A stretch of DNA of 64,000 nucleotides from Pedococcus sp. 5OH_020. GTDB lineage: Bacteria > Actinomycetota > Actinomycetes > Actinomycetales > Dermatophilaceae. The notes under the pieces are model-generated. The model was not told the origin of the DNA, made no database searches, and saw only the letters and a list, made by a program, of their open reading frames with translations. Location: assembly GCF_027812955.1 (NCBI RefSeq), contig NZ_JAPYZV010000002.1, forward strand, positions 62,001 to 126,000. The letters are read 5' to 3'. The first letter of the stretch is position 1, and the number at the start of each line of letters is the position of its first letter. Shown here in pieces: positions 36,914 through 45,443 of this stretch. The position numbers and the translations under genes are program-made.

Positions 36914-37579
36914 ATGGCTCGGCATTGGCAGGGGGATCGCCGACGGCAGGCTCGCTGGTGGCCGGCTGCGGCCCTTCTCGCCATCACCGTTGCGCAGCTG
37001 GCCCTCGGGACCTTCGCCAGCGGGCTGTCCCAGTTCGAGGGCAAGGCGTTCGGTGCCCGGCTGGTCGCCTATCCCTTGCTCATGCTGCTGGTGCCGGCCT
37101 GCTGGTTCGTCGCCCCCCGCCACCGTGAGGCGTGGCGGCAGGCTCCTTGGGACGCTTTCACCCTGGTCATGGCGCCGTTCCTGGTCGACGTCACGGGGAA
37201 CACGCTGGACCTCTACGACAGCGTCGTGTGGTGGGACGACCTCAACCACTTCGTCAACTGGGCCCTGCTGTGCGGCGGCCTCGGGATGCTGCTCGTGAGC
37301 GGTCTCAGCGCCCGTTGGAGCCGCGTCCTGCTCGTCACCGGGCTGGGCGCCATCCTGGCCATCGGCTGGGAGCTCGGCGAGTGGTACACCTTCATCCGTC
37401 ACGGCACCGAGCTGGACACCGCGTACCAGGACACACTCGGGGACGAGGCTCTCGGAACTCTGGGGGCGCTCCTGGCCGGCGTGCTCCTGCGTGGACGGTC
37501 GGTCCGCCGAGCGAGGGTCAGCCCCGTGGAGGAAGCTGCTGGAGGGCCCAGCGGTTTCCGTCCGGATCGGCGAACGTGA
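36914..37579 (+). CDS. DUF2238/YjdF-like integral membrane protein
   Basis: A 221-aa protein with about five membrane segments (for example AAALLAITVAQLALGTF and LVAYPLLMLLVPACWFV). Conserved polar motifs in the membrane are DVTGNTLDLYD, WWDDLNHFVNW and IGWELGEWYTF, then DTLGDEALGTLGALLAG, which match the YjdF/DUF2238 family of unknown function. The last 62 bp overlap the end of the convergent VOC gene, so its tail (PSGFRPDRRT) is probably not under strong selection. Confidence 0.78.
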   Translation: MARHWQGDRRRQARWWPAAALLAITVAQLALGTFASGLSQFEGKAFGARLVAYPLLMLLVPACWFVAPRHREAWRQAPWDAFTLVMAPFLVDVTGNTLDLYDSVVWWDDLNHFVNWALLCGGLGMLLVSGLSARWSRVLLVTGLGAILAIGWELGEWYTFIRHGTELDTAYQDTLGDEALGTLGALLAGVLLRGRSVRRARVSPVEEAAGGPSGFRPDRRT

Positions 37580-37889
37580 CGAACCGTCCCCACGCCAGCT
37601 CCTGCACGCCGTCGCAGGCGACGCCGCGATCCTTCAGGTAGGCGAGCGCCGCGTCGGCGTCCGCCACCACCACCTGGATGAACTGCGACGAACCCTCGGG
37701 GAGCATGTCGAGGCCCTCGCCGAAGCAGACGGAACACGCCGAACCCGGCGGCGTGATCTGCACGAAGCGAAGCCCCTCGTGGACGGTCGTGTCGAAGTCG
37801 GCGGCCCAGCCCACCTTGTCGACGTAGAAGCCCTTGGCGCGGTCCACGTCGGCGACCGGCAGAGGGACCAGCTCGATCTTGAAGTCCAT
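37518..37889 (-). CDS. VOC-family protein
   Basis: A 123-aa glyoxalase-fold protein (VPLPVADVDRAKGFYVDKVG in the first half, FVTFADPDGNRWALQQLP at the end). It has a GAGGAAA ribosome site and its ATG overlaps the thioesterase stop by one base, placing it last in the aryl-CoA operon. It could be an auxiliary ring-cleavage or isomerising enzyme, or an unrelated detoxification protein; nothing in the sequence decides. Confidence 0.87.
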   Translation of the reverse strand: MDFKIELVPLPVADVDRAKGFYVDKVGWAADFDTTVHEGLRFVQITPPGSACSVCFGEGLDMLPEGSSQFIQVVVADADAALAYLKDRGVACDGVQELAWGRFVTFADPDGNRWALQQLPPRG

Positions 37890-38311
37890 CAGGGTTTCCT
37901 CTCGTCGGTGAGTCCCAGTGCTGCGATCCACTCCTGCGGCCAGGGCTGGGCGGCGTCGGAGCCGGCCGGGACGTGCACTGTGACGAACCGCCCGCGTGCC
38001 GCCCGTACGCGGGGCCGGCCGCCGTGCTCCTGTCCCCAGACCTCGAAGACGAAGGTGAGTGAGGTCCGGCCCACGCTGTCCACCCTCACCGTAGCGACGA
38101 CCCGCTGGCCGAACCACAGCCGCGACTCGAAGTCGACCTCGTACCGCACGCGTGGAGCGGAGGCGAAGTACCCCGTGAGGCCGGCGCCACGGACCAGCGC
38201 CGCCTCCGCCGACTCGACGAACCGCACGACTGCCGTGTTGTGGTGATGACCCGAGGCATCGGTGTCCATCCACTCCACCCTGCCCTCGAAGGTCCCGACA
38301 GCGGCTGACAT
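37889..38311 (-). CDS. Hotdog-fold acyl-CoA thioesterase (4-hydroxybenzoyl-CoA type)
   Basis: A 140-aa hotdog protein. The catalytic loop reads VEWMDTDASGHHHNT, with the Asp that marks the 4-hydroxybenzoyl-CoA thioesterase branch, followed by FVESAEAALVRG. It would release the free aromatic acid from a hydroxylated aryl-CoA made by the upstream flavoenzyme. The ATG is chosen; a GTG nine bases earlier begins one base after the upstream stop. Two thioesterases in one operon suggests different substrates or steps. Confidence 0.84.
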   Translation of the reverse strand: MSAAVGTFEGRVEWMDTDASGHHHNTAVVRFVESAEAALVRGAGLTGYFASAPRVRYEVDFESRLWFGQRVVATVRVDSVGRTSLTFVFEVWGQEHGGRPRVRAARGRFVTVHVPAGSDAAQPWPQEWIAALGLTDERKP

Positions 38312-38321
38312 CTCGGCCACC

Positions 38322-40880
38322 TCAGGCCACCGGCGTGGGGGCCTGAGGGCGCTGGGCGGAAGACTTCGCCTCCTCCGGGGCGCCACCGGTTCCAACTTCG
38401 CCTCCGACTCCGGTTCCCACGCCGCCTCCGACTCCGGCTCGGACACCGCCTGGGAAACGGGCTCGGACACCGGCTCCGGTCGCTGAGCGAGCGGCGGAGT
38501 CGCCGCCGCCCGCTGCAGCGCCGGGCGTCCACCGGACGTGGGTGGGTGGCCCGTCCGGCTCCCGCTGCGTGACGAGCGACAGGCGAGGGCGGACTGCATC
38601 CGTCCTGGCCGTCGGTGGCCGCCGACGGCCGGCCGCGAACGGCGACGGCCACTGGGCCGCGGCTCCGACGAACTCCTGCTCGGCGGCCGCGTGCAGGGTC
38701 CACTGCGGGTCGTAGAGGTGGGACCGCCCTAGCGCGCACAGGTCGGCGCGACCGGCCAGCAGGATGGAGTTGACGTCGTCGTACGAGGAGATGGCACCCA
38801 CCGCGATGACCGCCACGCCCGCCCGCGCAGCGACCTCGTGACGGATCCGATCCGCGAAGGGAGTCTGGTACGAACGGCCGAACGCGGGCTGCTCGTCCTT
38901 CGTCACCTGGCCGGACGACACGTCGATCGCATCGGCGCCATGGGCTACGAACGCCCGGGCGATCTCCACGGCGTCGTGCTCGTCGTTGCCGTCCGGAGCC
39001 CAGTCCGTCGCCGAGATGCGCACGGTCAGCGGCCGGTCCGAAGGCCACTCGGCACGCACTGCGTCGAAGACCTCCAACGGGAAGCGCAGTCGCCCCTCGA
39101 GGTCACCGCCGTACTCGTCGGTCCGGTGGTTCGAGATGGGCGAGAGGAAGGACGACAGCAGATAGCCGTGCGCGCAGTGCAGCTCCAGCAGGTCGAAACC
39201 GGCCTCCGCCCCGCGCCGGGCCGCCTCGACGAAGTCGCGCCGGATGCCGTCGAGGGCGGCCCGGCCCAGCTCTCGAGGCACATGGCAGCCAGGCCCGTAC
39301 GGCAGAGCCGATGGCCCCACGACCTCCCAGTTCCCGCTCTCGAGAGGTTCGTCCATGCCCTCCCACATCAGCCGGGTCGACCCTTTGCGGCCCGAGTGGC
39401 CGAGCTGGAGCCCGATCCGCGCGGTGCTGTTCGAGTGGACGAAGTCCACCACCCGGCCCCAGGAGTCGCGGTGCTCGTCCGTCCACAAGCCCGTGCAGCC
39501 CGGAGTGATCCTGCCCTCTGGCGACACGCAGACCATCTCCGTCATGACCAGGCCTGCGCCACCCAGCGCCTTCGACCCCAGATGGACGAGGTGGAAGTCG
39601 CCGGGCATCCCGTCGACCGCCGAGTACATGTCCATGGGCGAGACGACCACGCGGTTCTTCAGCTCCATCGAGCCGATCCGGGTCGGCTGGAACATCGCCG
39701 GCGCCACGGACGGCACCCCCTGGGCCTGTGCGAACGCCTCCTCGACGGTTGCCGCGAACTGCTCGTCACGCGACTTGAGGTTGTCGTAGGTGATGCGTCG
39801 GGAACGGGTTAACAGGTTGAAACAGAACTGGGTCGGCTCCTGCTCGGCGTAGAGCCCGATGTTCTCGAACCACTCCAGCGACGCCTGCGCGGCCCGCTGC
39901 GTCGACTCGACGACGGGACGTCGCTCGACCTCGTATGCGGTGAGTGCCTCGTCCAGGCCGGGATGCTCGTGCAGGCAGGCGGCAAGGGCGAGCGCGTCCT
40001 CCATGGCCAGCTTGGTCCCCGAGCCGATCGAGAAGTGTGCCGTATGGGCAGCGTCGCCCAGCAGGACGACGTTGCCGTCGTGCCAGCGCTCGTTGCGGAC
40101 GGTCGTGAAGCTCAGCCACTTGGAGTTGTTGGACAGCACTGCATGTCCACCGAGCTCCTCCGCGAAGATCTCCGCCACGCGCGCGATGGCGTCGTCGTCG
40201 GACACTCCCGGCGGGAGCTCCCGGTCCTCCATCGCATCGAAGCCCGCACGACGCCAGACGTCCTCGTGCATCTCCACGATGAAGGTGGACCCCTCGTCCG
40301 AGTACGGGTACCCGTGGATCTGCATGGTGCCCCACGGGGTCTGCTTGACGTAGAACTGGAAGGCCTCGAAGACCAGGTCCGTCCCCAGCCACATGAACTT
40401 GTTGTGACGGCGGTCGAGGCTCGGGGCGAACCGGTCGGCATACCGTTGCCGCACTTGGGAGTTCACGCCGTCGGCTGCCAGGACGAGGTCGTAGTCCCTG
40501 CGCAGCACCTCCACATCGGGAGCCACCGTGGAGAAGTGCACGCTCACCCCCAGCTCCGCGCAACGGGCCTGCAGCAGCGACAACAGCTCCTTGCGGCTCA
40601 TCGCGGCGAACCCCTGGCCGCCGACGGTGTGCCGCTCCCCGCGGAAATGGATGTCGATGTCCGTCCAGCGCGCGAAGCGGTCGGCCATCTGCTCAGCGAT
40701 CCGCTCGTCGGCGTTGGCGATACCGCCGAGGGTCTCGTCGGAGAAGACGACCCCGAAGCCGAAGGTGTCGTGGGCCGCGTTGCGCTCCCACACGTCGACC
40801 TCGTGCGCGGGGTCGAGCTGCTTCATCAACGCCGCGAAGTACAGGCCTCCGGGTCCTCCACCGATGACTGCGATCTTCAC
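38322..40880 (-). CDS. Fused FAD monooxygenase / old-yellow-enzyme reductase acting on an aryl-CoA
   Basis: An 852-aa two-domain flavoprotein. Residues 1-385 are a group A FAD monooxygenase (VIGGGPGGLYFA near the start, then NVVLLGDAAHTAHFSIGSGT). Residues about 395-770 are an old-yellow-enzyme/NADH:flavin oxidoreductase barrel (MFQPTRIGSMELKNRVVVSP and HCAHGYLLSSFLSPISNHRT). This fusion is known in 2-aminobenzoyl-CoA monooxygenase/reductase and salicylyl-CoA 5-hydroxylase. The last 50 residues are a Gly/Val/Ala-rich tail not part of either domain. The GTG overlaps the CoA-ligase stop by 4 bp. The neighbouring ligase and RidA gene favour anthraniloyl-CoA, but salicylyl-CoA is not excluded. 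Confidence 0.9.
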   Translation of the reverse strand: MKIAVIGGGPGGLYFAALMKQLDPAHEVDVWERNAAHDTFGFGVVFSDETLGGIANADERIAEQMADRFARWTDIDIHFRGERHTVGGQGFAAMSRKELLSLLQARCAELGVSVHFSTVAPDVEVLRRDYDLVLAADGVNSQVRQRYADRFAPSLDRRHNKFMWLGTDLVFEAFQFYVKQTPWGTMQIHGYPYSDEGSTFIVEMHEDVWRRAGFDAMEDRELPPGVSDDDAIARVAEIFAEELGGHAVLSNNSKWLSFTTVRNERWHDGNVVLLGDAAHTAHFSIGSGTKLAMEDALALAACLHEHPGLDEALTAYEVERRPVVESTQRAAQASLEWFENIGLYAEQEPTQFCFNLLTRSRRITYDNLKSRDEQFAATVEEAFAQAQGVPSVAPAMFQPTRIGSMELKNRVVVSPMDMYSAVDGMPGDFHLVHLGSKALGGAGLVMTEMVCVSPEGRITPGCTGLWTDEHRDSWGRVVDFVHSNSTARIGLQLGHSGRKGSTRLMWEGMDEPLESGNWEVVGPSALPYGPGCHVPRELGRAALDGIRRDFVEAARRGAEAGFDLLELHCAHGYLLSSFLSPISNHRTDEYGGDLEGRLRFPLEVFDAVRAEWPSDRPLTVRISATDWAPDGNDEHDAVEIARAFVAHGADAIDVSSGQVTKDEQPAFGRSYQTPFADRIRHEVAARAGVAVIAVGAISSYDDVNSILLAGRADLCALGRSHLYDPQWTLHAAAEQEFVGAAAQWPSPFAAGRRRPPTARTDAVRPRLSLVTQREPDGPPTHVRWTPGAAAGGGDSAARSATGAGVRARFPGGVRAGVGGGVGTGVGGEVGTGGAPEEAKSSAQRPQAPTPVA

Positions 40881-42598
40881 TGCTGGGCCTCTCTGGGTGC
40901 CTGCTGGGGCGGCTTGCTGGGCTCGTCGTTCAGCTGCTGCCGCAGTTTGCTGGGCTCGTCGTTCAGCTGCTGCCGCAGCTTGAAGTGCTGCAGCTTCCCG
41001 CTGGGGTTGCGCGGAAGGGTGTCGACGAAGCGGACGTCGCGCGGGTACTTGTAGGGCGCGATGCGGGACTTCACGAAGTCCTGGAGCTCCTTGGCCTTCG
41101 CATCGTCGGCCGCCACCCCCGGACGGAGCACGACGAAGGCGCAGACGACCGAGCCCCGGTCGGGGTCCGGACGGCCCACGACGGCGCACTCCGCCACGTC
41201 GGGGTGCTGGTCGATCGCGGCTTCCACCTCGGGACCCCCGATGTTGTAGCCGGAGGAGACGATCATGCTGTCCGAGCGCGCCTGGTAGTAGAAGTACCCG
41301 TCGGCATCCCGGGTGAACGTGTCGCCCGTGACGTTCCAGCCGTTACAGACGTATGCGTGCTGCCGCTCGTCGTTCAGGTACCGGCATCCGGTGGGACCGA
41401 TCACGGCCAGCCGACCGGACTCGTCCGGTCCCGCTTCGTTGCCGTCCGCGTCGAGGATGGTCGCTCTGAAGCCCGGCACCGCCTTCCCCGTGGCGCCACG
41501 CCGGATGTCGGCGTCGTGAGCCGACACGAAGACATGCAGCAGCTCGGTGGAGCCGATGCCGTCGACGATGGATAGCCCCGCCTGGTCGTGGACGGCCTGC
41601 CACGTCTCGGGGGTGAGATGCTCGCCGGCCGACACCGCGGTCCGGACGCTTGCCAGCTTCGGCGCCAGCCCGTCCAGAACGATCGCGCGGTATGCCGTGG
41701 GAGCGGTGAACAAGGCCGTCACCTGACGCTCCTGCACCAGTGTGGCAAGCTCCGGCGGCGTGGCCTTCTCGGTGAGCAGGGAGCTGGCACCCGCTCGGAA
41801 CGGGAACACCACCAGCGCGCCGAGGCCGAACGTGAAGGCCAGTGGCGCGGTGCAGGCCACCACGTCGTCAGGTCGCAGCCGGACGAGGTGCCGACCGAAG
41901 GTCTCCGCGATGGAGGCGATGTCCCGGTGGAAGTGCATGGTCAGCTTGGGGACCCCTGTGGTGCCGGACGTCGGTCCGAGCAGGGCGACATCGTCAGCAG
42001 CGGTGGCCACCGCGGTGAACTGGCCTGACTTGCCCTCGCAACGCTGAGTGAGGTCGCCGGCGTCGGATGCCCCGAAGGGGACCACGGTCAGGTCAGGCGC
42101 GTCGCTCTCCCGCACGGCATACAGATCGTCGGCGAACCGATGGTCGACCAGCGCCACGGAGGGCTTCGAGGCTGCCACGATGGGCCCGATCTCCACCGCG
42201 CGCAGCGCCGCCATCGTGGTCACCACGACGGCGCCGGCCTTCAGGGCTCCGAACCAGCAGGCGACGACCCAGGGGTTGTTCGGCGCGCGAAGCAGAACGC
42301 GCTGACCCGGCACGAGGCCGAGGTCCTCGACGAGCACCTGGGCCACCTGGTTCGCCCGCCGCTGGACGTCCCCGTAGGTCCAGGTCGTGCCGTCGGGGCC
42401 GGCCAGGGCCGGCCGGTCGGCACCGAGCCGTGCGATCGTGTCGTCGAGCAGCCACGTCGCGGCGTTGAGCCGGTCAGGGTGCTGCAGCTCGGGGAGCGTG
42501 AACTCCAGAGTCGGCCAGAGGTCCCTAGGCGGTAGCGAGTCGCGGGTGAACGTGTCGACGTGTGCAGAAGGGCTCAGCCCGAGGTCGGTATGCGCCAT
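40877..42598 (-). CDS. Aryl-CoA ligase (AMP-forming, benzoate/2-aminobenzoate type)
   Basis: A 573-aa ANL-superfamily synthetase. The P-loop is LLGPTSGTTGVPKLTMH, the adenylate motif GIGSTELLHVF, and the C-terminal catalytic Lys sits in LPRNPSGKLQHFKLR. Overall it resembles benzoate- and 2-aminobenzoate-CoA ligases. The extreme C-terminus carries a duplicated block, KLRQQLNDEPS repeated in tandem, after the conserved end of the enzyme. It begins one base after the TesB stop region and overlaps the flavoenzyme gene. It should activate the aromatic acid for the next enzyme. Confidence 0.9.
   Translation of the reverse strand: MAHTDLGLSPSAHVDTFTRDSLPPRDLWPTLEFTLPELQHPDRLNAATWLLDDTIARLGADRPALAGPDGTTWTYGDVQRRANQVAQVLVEDLGLVPGQRVLLRAPNNPWVVACWFGALKAGAVVVTTMAALRAVEIGPIVAASKPSVALVDHRFADDLYAVRESDAPDLTVVPFGASDAGDLTQRCEGKSGQFTAVATAADDVALLGPTSGTTGVPKLTMHFHRDIASIAETFGRHLVRLRPDDVVACTAPLAFTFGLGALVVFPFRAGASSLLTEKATPPELATLVQERQVTALFTAPTAYRAIVLDGLAPKLASVRTAVSAGEHLTPETWQAVHDQAGLSIVDGIGSTELLHVFVSAHDADIRRGATGKAVPGFRATILDADGNEAGPDESGRLAVIGPTGCRYLNDERQHAYVCNGWNVTGDTFTRDADGYFYYQARSDSMIVSSGYNIGGPEVEAAIDQHPDVAECAVVGRPDPDRGSVVCAFVVLRPGVAADDAKAKELQDFVKSRIAPYKYPRDVRFVDTLPRNPSGKLQHFKLRQQLNDEPSKLRQQLNDEPSKPPQQAPREAQQ
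40913..40978 (-). repeat. 33-bp tandem duplication at the 3' end of the CoA-ligase gene
   Basis: Two copies of a 33-bp unit (one mismatch) encode KLRQQLNDEPS twice. The duplication is in frame and lies beyond the conserved catalytic region, so it lengthens the tail without breaking the enzyme. Confidence 0.9.
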
Positions 42599-42599
42599 G

Positions 42600-43538
42600 T
42601 CACTGCCCTCCGCGGATCAGGCCCTCTTGGGCGACGGTGGCGACGTGGACGCCGTCCCTGGCGAAGAAGCGCCCGAGCCCCAGGCCACGTCCGGCGCTGG
42701 CGCTGGCGGCCTGCTGGGCGTAGAGCAACCAGTCGTCCATCGCGAAGGGGCGGTGGAACCACATGGCGTGGTCCAGGCTCGCCGTCACCAGCCCGGGGTC
42801 CGCCCAGGCGAGACCGAGAGTCCGGAGCACCGGCTCGAGGATCGTGTAGTCGCATGCGTAGGCGAGCGCGGCCTGCGCCAGCTGCGCCGGGGCCAGACCC
42901 TGCACCGGACGCAGCGCGTCGAACGGCCTGAGCCATACCGCTTGACTGGGCACCCGCTCGCCCTCCACCCGTACATAGACAGGTCCGGGGACATGGCGCA
43001 TGTCGAAGCTGCGGCCACCCGACCAGTACTGCCGCGACTCCTCGGTCATCGTGCCCGCCTGCGCCGTACCGGGCTGGCAGGACTCCAGATAGGTGGCCGA
43101 GCTGGGCAGCGACTCGGGCTCCGGCACGCGCGACGGCCGGGCTGCGGCGAAGTCCCCGCCGCCCTCGGGTACGTGGAAGGAGGCCAGGGCTACGTAGACC
43201 GGCTTGCCTGCCTGGAAGGCGCGCACCTGTCGGCTGGAGTAGCCGCGACCGTCTCGTAGCCGCTCGACTTCATAGCGGACCTCGGCGCCAATGTCGACGG
43301 GACGCAGGAAGTAGCTGTGCATCGAGTGCAGCATCCGGTCCTGCGCCACCGAGCGGATCGCTGCGACCGTCGCCTGGGCGACCATGTCGCCCCCGTACGC
43401 CTTGGGCCAGGGGCAGTACTGCGTCGTGGCCGTCCAGGCCTCGTCGAAGTGTTCGGGCTCCGCGGCCGTGAGCAGCAGGGCATCGGTCAGGATCTGGGAC
43501 GTCCCCGCCCGGGCGCTGGTGGTCTCGGTGGGAGTCAT
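42600..43538 (-). CDS. Acyl-CoA thioesterase II (TesB-like, double hotdog)
   Basis: A 312-aa thioesterase. The N-terminal hotdog (YCPWPKAYGGDMVAQATVAA, then HSMHSYFLRPVDIGAEVRYE) and the C-terminal hotdog with the catalytic-type stretch LGLAWADPGLVTASLDHAMW are both present. It hydrolyses acyl-CoA. The ATG overlaps the cupin stop by 4 bp. In this operon it may recycle CoA from pathway intermediates. Confidence 0.9.
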   Translation of the reverse strand: MTPTETTSARAGTSQILTDALLLTAAEPEHFDEAWTATTQYCPWPKAYGGDMVAQATVAAIRSVAQDRMLHSMHSYFLRPVDIGAEVRYEVERLRDGRGYSSRQVRAFQAGKPVYVALASFHVPEGGGDFAAARPSRVPEPESLPSSATYLESCQPGTAQAGTMTEESRQYWSGGRSFDMRHVPGPVYVRVEGERVPSQAVWLRPFDALRPVQGLAPAQLAQAALAYACDYTILEPVLRTLGLAWADPGLVTASLDHAMWFHRPFAMDDWLLYAQQAASASAGRGLGLGRFFARDGVHVATVAQEGLIRGGQ

Positions 43539-44011
43539 GAGCGCCGGAAGCCCTCGAGGGCGGCGTCCTCGACGTCGGCCAGGTTCACGACGATGTTGTC
43601 CGGCGTGCGGGTGGTCAGCCAGACGAGGTCCTCTGCCGTGGACATGTTGCACTCGACGTGCGGCATGAAAGGAGGGACGAAGACCCAGTCACCGGTCTCC
43701 ATGTCGACGTAGCTGGTGAAGCCCTCGCCGTAGTAGATACGCGCCTTCCCCGAAAGCACGTAGCCGCCGGTCTCCGCCTCCCCATGGTGATGGGTCACCG
43801 AACGGAACCCCGGCGCGTTGGAGACGCGGCCGTACCAGAGCCGCTGGGCGGGTGTGTGCAGGTTGCTGACCCCGGAGACCCGCATCGCGCCACCGGAGTC
43901 CATCGTCTGCACGTCCTCCAGCCCGGCCTTGGTCACGACAGGTGCGATGGTCCCGTCCGGCAGGGCCCAGGGGGTGGGGTCGCCCTCGAGGGTGTAGTCG
44001 TCGAAGTTCAT
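43535..44011 (-). CDS. Cupin-domain protein, candidate ring-cleavage dioxygenase
   Basis: A 158-aa single cupin. Motif 1 reads VTHHHGEAETGGYVLSG, giving the two or three His and one Glu of the metal site; motif 2 is GDWVFVPPFMPHVECN with the last His. Small cupins of this kind include dioxygenases that open amino- or hydroxybenzoate rings without a catechol intermediate. The position between a FAH hydrolase and a thioesterase makes a ring-cleavage role likely but unproven; an isomerase or metal-binding accessory role is the alternative. Overlaps both neighbours by 4 bp. Confidence 0.85.
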   Translation of the reverse strand: MNFDDYTLEGDPTPWALPDGTIAPVVTKAGLEDVQTMDSGGAMRVSGVSNLHTPAQRLWYGRVSNAPGFRSVTHHHGEAETGGYVLSGKARIYYGEGFTSYVDMETGDWVFVPPFMPHVECNMSTAEDLVWLTTRTPDNIVVNLADVEDAALEGFRRS

Positions 44012-44847
44012 GAGTGCTCTCCTCTGTCGGTGGGCTGGGTGCGGATCGTGTTCTGCAGGGTGCCGATGCCGTCGACGGACGTGCGGACGACCTCGCCGTC
44101 GCGCAGGAACCGCGGCGGGGTCATGCCCAGGCCCACCCCTCCAGGCGTCCCCGTCAGCACCAGGTCACCCGGTCGCAGGACGGTGAACTCCGAGATGTAC
44201 GCGAGGAGTGCGGATGCACCGAACACCAGCGTCCTGGTGTTGCCCTGCTGCATCCGCTGACCGTTCACCTCGCAGGTGACCTCGACGCCGGCTTCGGGGT
44301 CGAGCTCGTCCGGGGTGACGACGACGGGGCCGACCGGGGTCGTCCTGTCCCACGCCTTGCCCTGGAACCACTGCAGCGTCCGGGCCTGCCAGTCACGCAC
44401 CGAGATGTCGTTCGCGACGGTGTAGCCGGCGATTGCTTCGCGGGCCTCCCGCTCGCAGGCACCCCGTAGGCGGCGCCCGACGACCACTGCGAGCTCTGCC
44501 TCCCAGTCCACGTCGACGTCTGCGGGCAGAGCGATCTCGTCCGACGGGCCTGTCAGTGTGTCGGCGAACTTCGCGAACAGCGTGGGGAACTTCGGGAGCT
44601 CGCGACCCAGCTCGGCGATGTGCTCGGCGTAGTTGAGGCCACAGCAGATGACCTTCCCCGGCGACGGAACGGGGTTCACAGGCTCGGCGCGCGGAAGGGC
44701 ATCGCCCGGCTCCGCTGCGGCAGCGCGCCAGTCCGGCAGTCGAAACAGCTGGGACAGGTCCTCGGCGGGTAGCCCGCGCCATGACTCGCCGTCGAGCACC
44801 GCGGCCTGCGCGCCACCATCCGGTGTCCTTACCGATGCCAGTCGCAT
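44008..44847 (-). CDS. Fumarylacetoacetate hydrolase-family enzyme
   Basis: A 279-aa FAH-fold hydrolase. VICCGLNYAEHIAEL opens the catalytic domain, the metal-binding acidic residues are in VDWEAELAVVVGRRL, and LVFGASALLAYISEFTVLRPGD and LTGTPGGVG are typical. Such enzymes split C-C bonds of acylpyruvates such as maleyl- or fumarylpyruvate, or decarboxylate oxalocrotonate. As first gene of the operon it would act on the ring-cleavage product. Its divergent neighbour is ridA-like. Confidence 0.9.
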   Translation of the reverse strand: MRLASVRTPDGGAQAAVLDGESWRGLPAEDLSQLFRLPDWRAAAAEPGDALPRAEPVNPVPSPGKVICCGLNYAEHIAELGRELPKFPTLFAKFADTLTGPSDEIALPADVDVDWEAELAVVVGRRLRGACEREAREAIAGYTVANDISVRDWQARTLQWFQGKAWDRTTPVGPVVVTPDELDPEAGVEVTCEVNGQRMQQGNTRTLVFGASALLAYISEFTVLRPGDLVLTGTPGGVGLGMTPPRFLRDGEVVRTSVDGIGTLQNTIRTQPTDRGEHS

Positions 44848-44894
44848 GGCACGCCTTCCCGTAGGTTCATAGCGACTTTTTCACGACCGTCACG

Positions 44895-44900
44895 TATAGT
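44895..44900 (+). promoter_or_regulatory. -10 box (TATAGT) in the divergent FAH/RidA intergenic region
   Basis: TATAGT lies 29 bp before the RidA ATG, which has a GAGG ribosome site at a normal distance. No good -35 is seen, as expected if an activator is needed. The 82-bp gap also serves the oppositely oriented operon. Confidence 0.45.
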
Positions 44901-44929
44901 CAATAGCCACGACCCACCTGAGGAGTGCC

Positions 44930-45346
44930 ATGTCACCCATAGCGATCAACCCCGCTTCGCTGTCGGCGCCCAGCGGCTACTCGCACGGCACCTTGAGCGG
45001 CAACACCCTGTACCTGGGCGGCCAGACGGCCCTGGACAAGGACCTGCGGATCGTTCCGGGCGGCATCGTCGAACAGTTCCGGCAGGCGTTCGCCAACGTG
45101 CTCACCACGCTCCGGGAGGCCGGGGGCGTCCCCGAGGACCTGGTGAGCATCACGATCTACCTCACCGATATCCCTGACTACCAGGCGCACGGCCGCGAGA
45201 TCGGTGCCGTATGGCGCGAGCTGGCCGGCCCGGTCTACCCCGCGATGGCAGGCATCGGCTGCACGGCCCTGTGGCAGCCGGAGGCGCTGATCGAGGTCCT
45301 CGGCGTCGCCGTCATCCCCGACGAGCGCCTCGCCGTAGTGAGCTGA
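44930..45346 (+). CDS. RidA-family enamine/imine deaminase
   Basis: A 138-aa YjgF/RidA trimeric-fold protein (GNTLYLGGQTALDKDLR, then FANVLTTLREAGGVPEDLV). The catalytic Arg position expected near the C-terminal third is replaced by the segment PAMAGIGCTALWQPEALIEV, so activity may differ from classical RidA. Its divergent pairing with the aryl-CoA operon suggests it deaminates an aminomuconate-like intermediate, as related 2-aminomuconate deaminases do. That is the main hint that the aromatic substrate carries an amino group. Confidence 0.85.
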   Translation: MSPIAINPASLSAPSGYSHGTLSGNTLYLGGQTALDKDLRIVPGGIVEQFRQAFANVLTTLREAGGVPEDLVSITIYLTDIPDYQAHGREIGAVWRELAGPVYPAMAGIGCTALWQPEALIEVLGVAVIPDERLAVVS

Positions 45347-45366
45347 TCGGCAAGGTGCGTCGATCG

Positions 45367-45392
45367 GCATGGAGAGTGGCCGGACGGGGTAC
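45367..45392 (+). promoter_or_regulatory. SigB/SigF-type promoter candidate of the small acidic protein
   Basis: GCAT (fitting GNNT) and GGGTAC are separated by 16 bp, close to the actinobacterial SigB-type pattern GNNT-N14-16-GGGTAC/T. The acidic-protein ATG follows about 50 bp later behind GAGGAGG. Confidence 0.45.
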
Positions 45393-45443
45393 TTGCAGGG
45401 GCAGGGGACCCGACCAGAGGGGACCTGACCCAGAGGAGGAACC

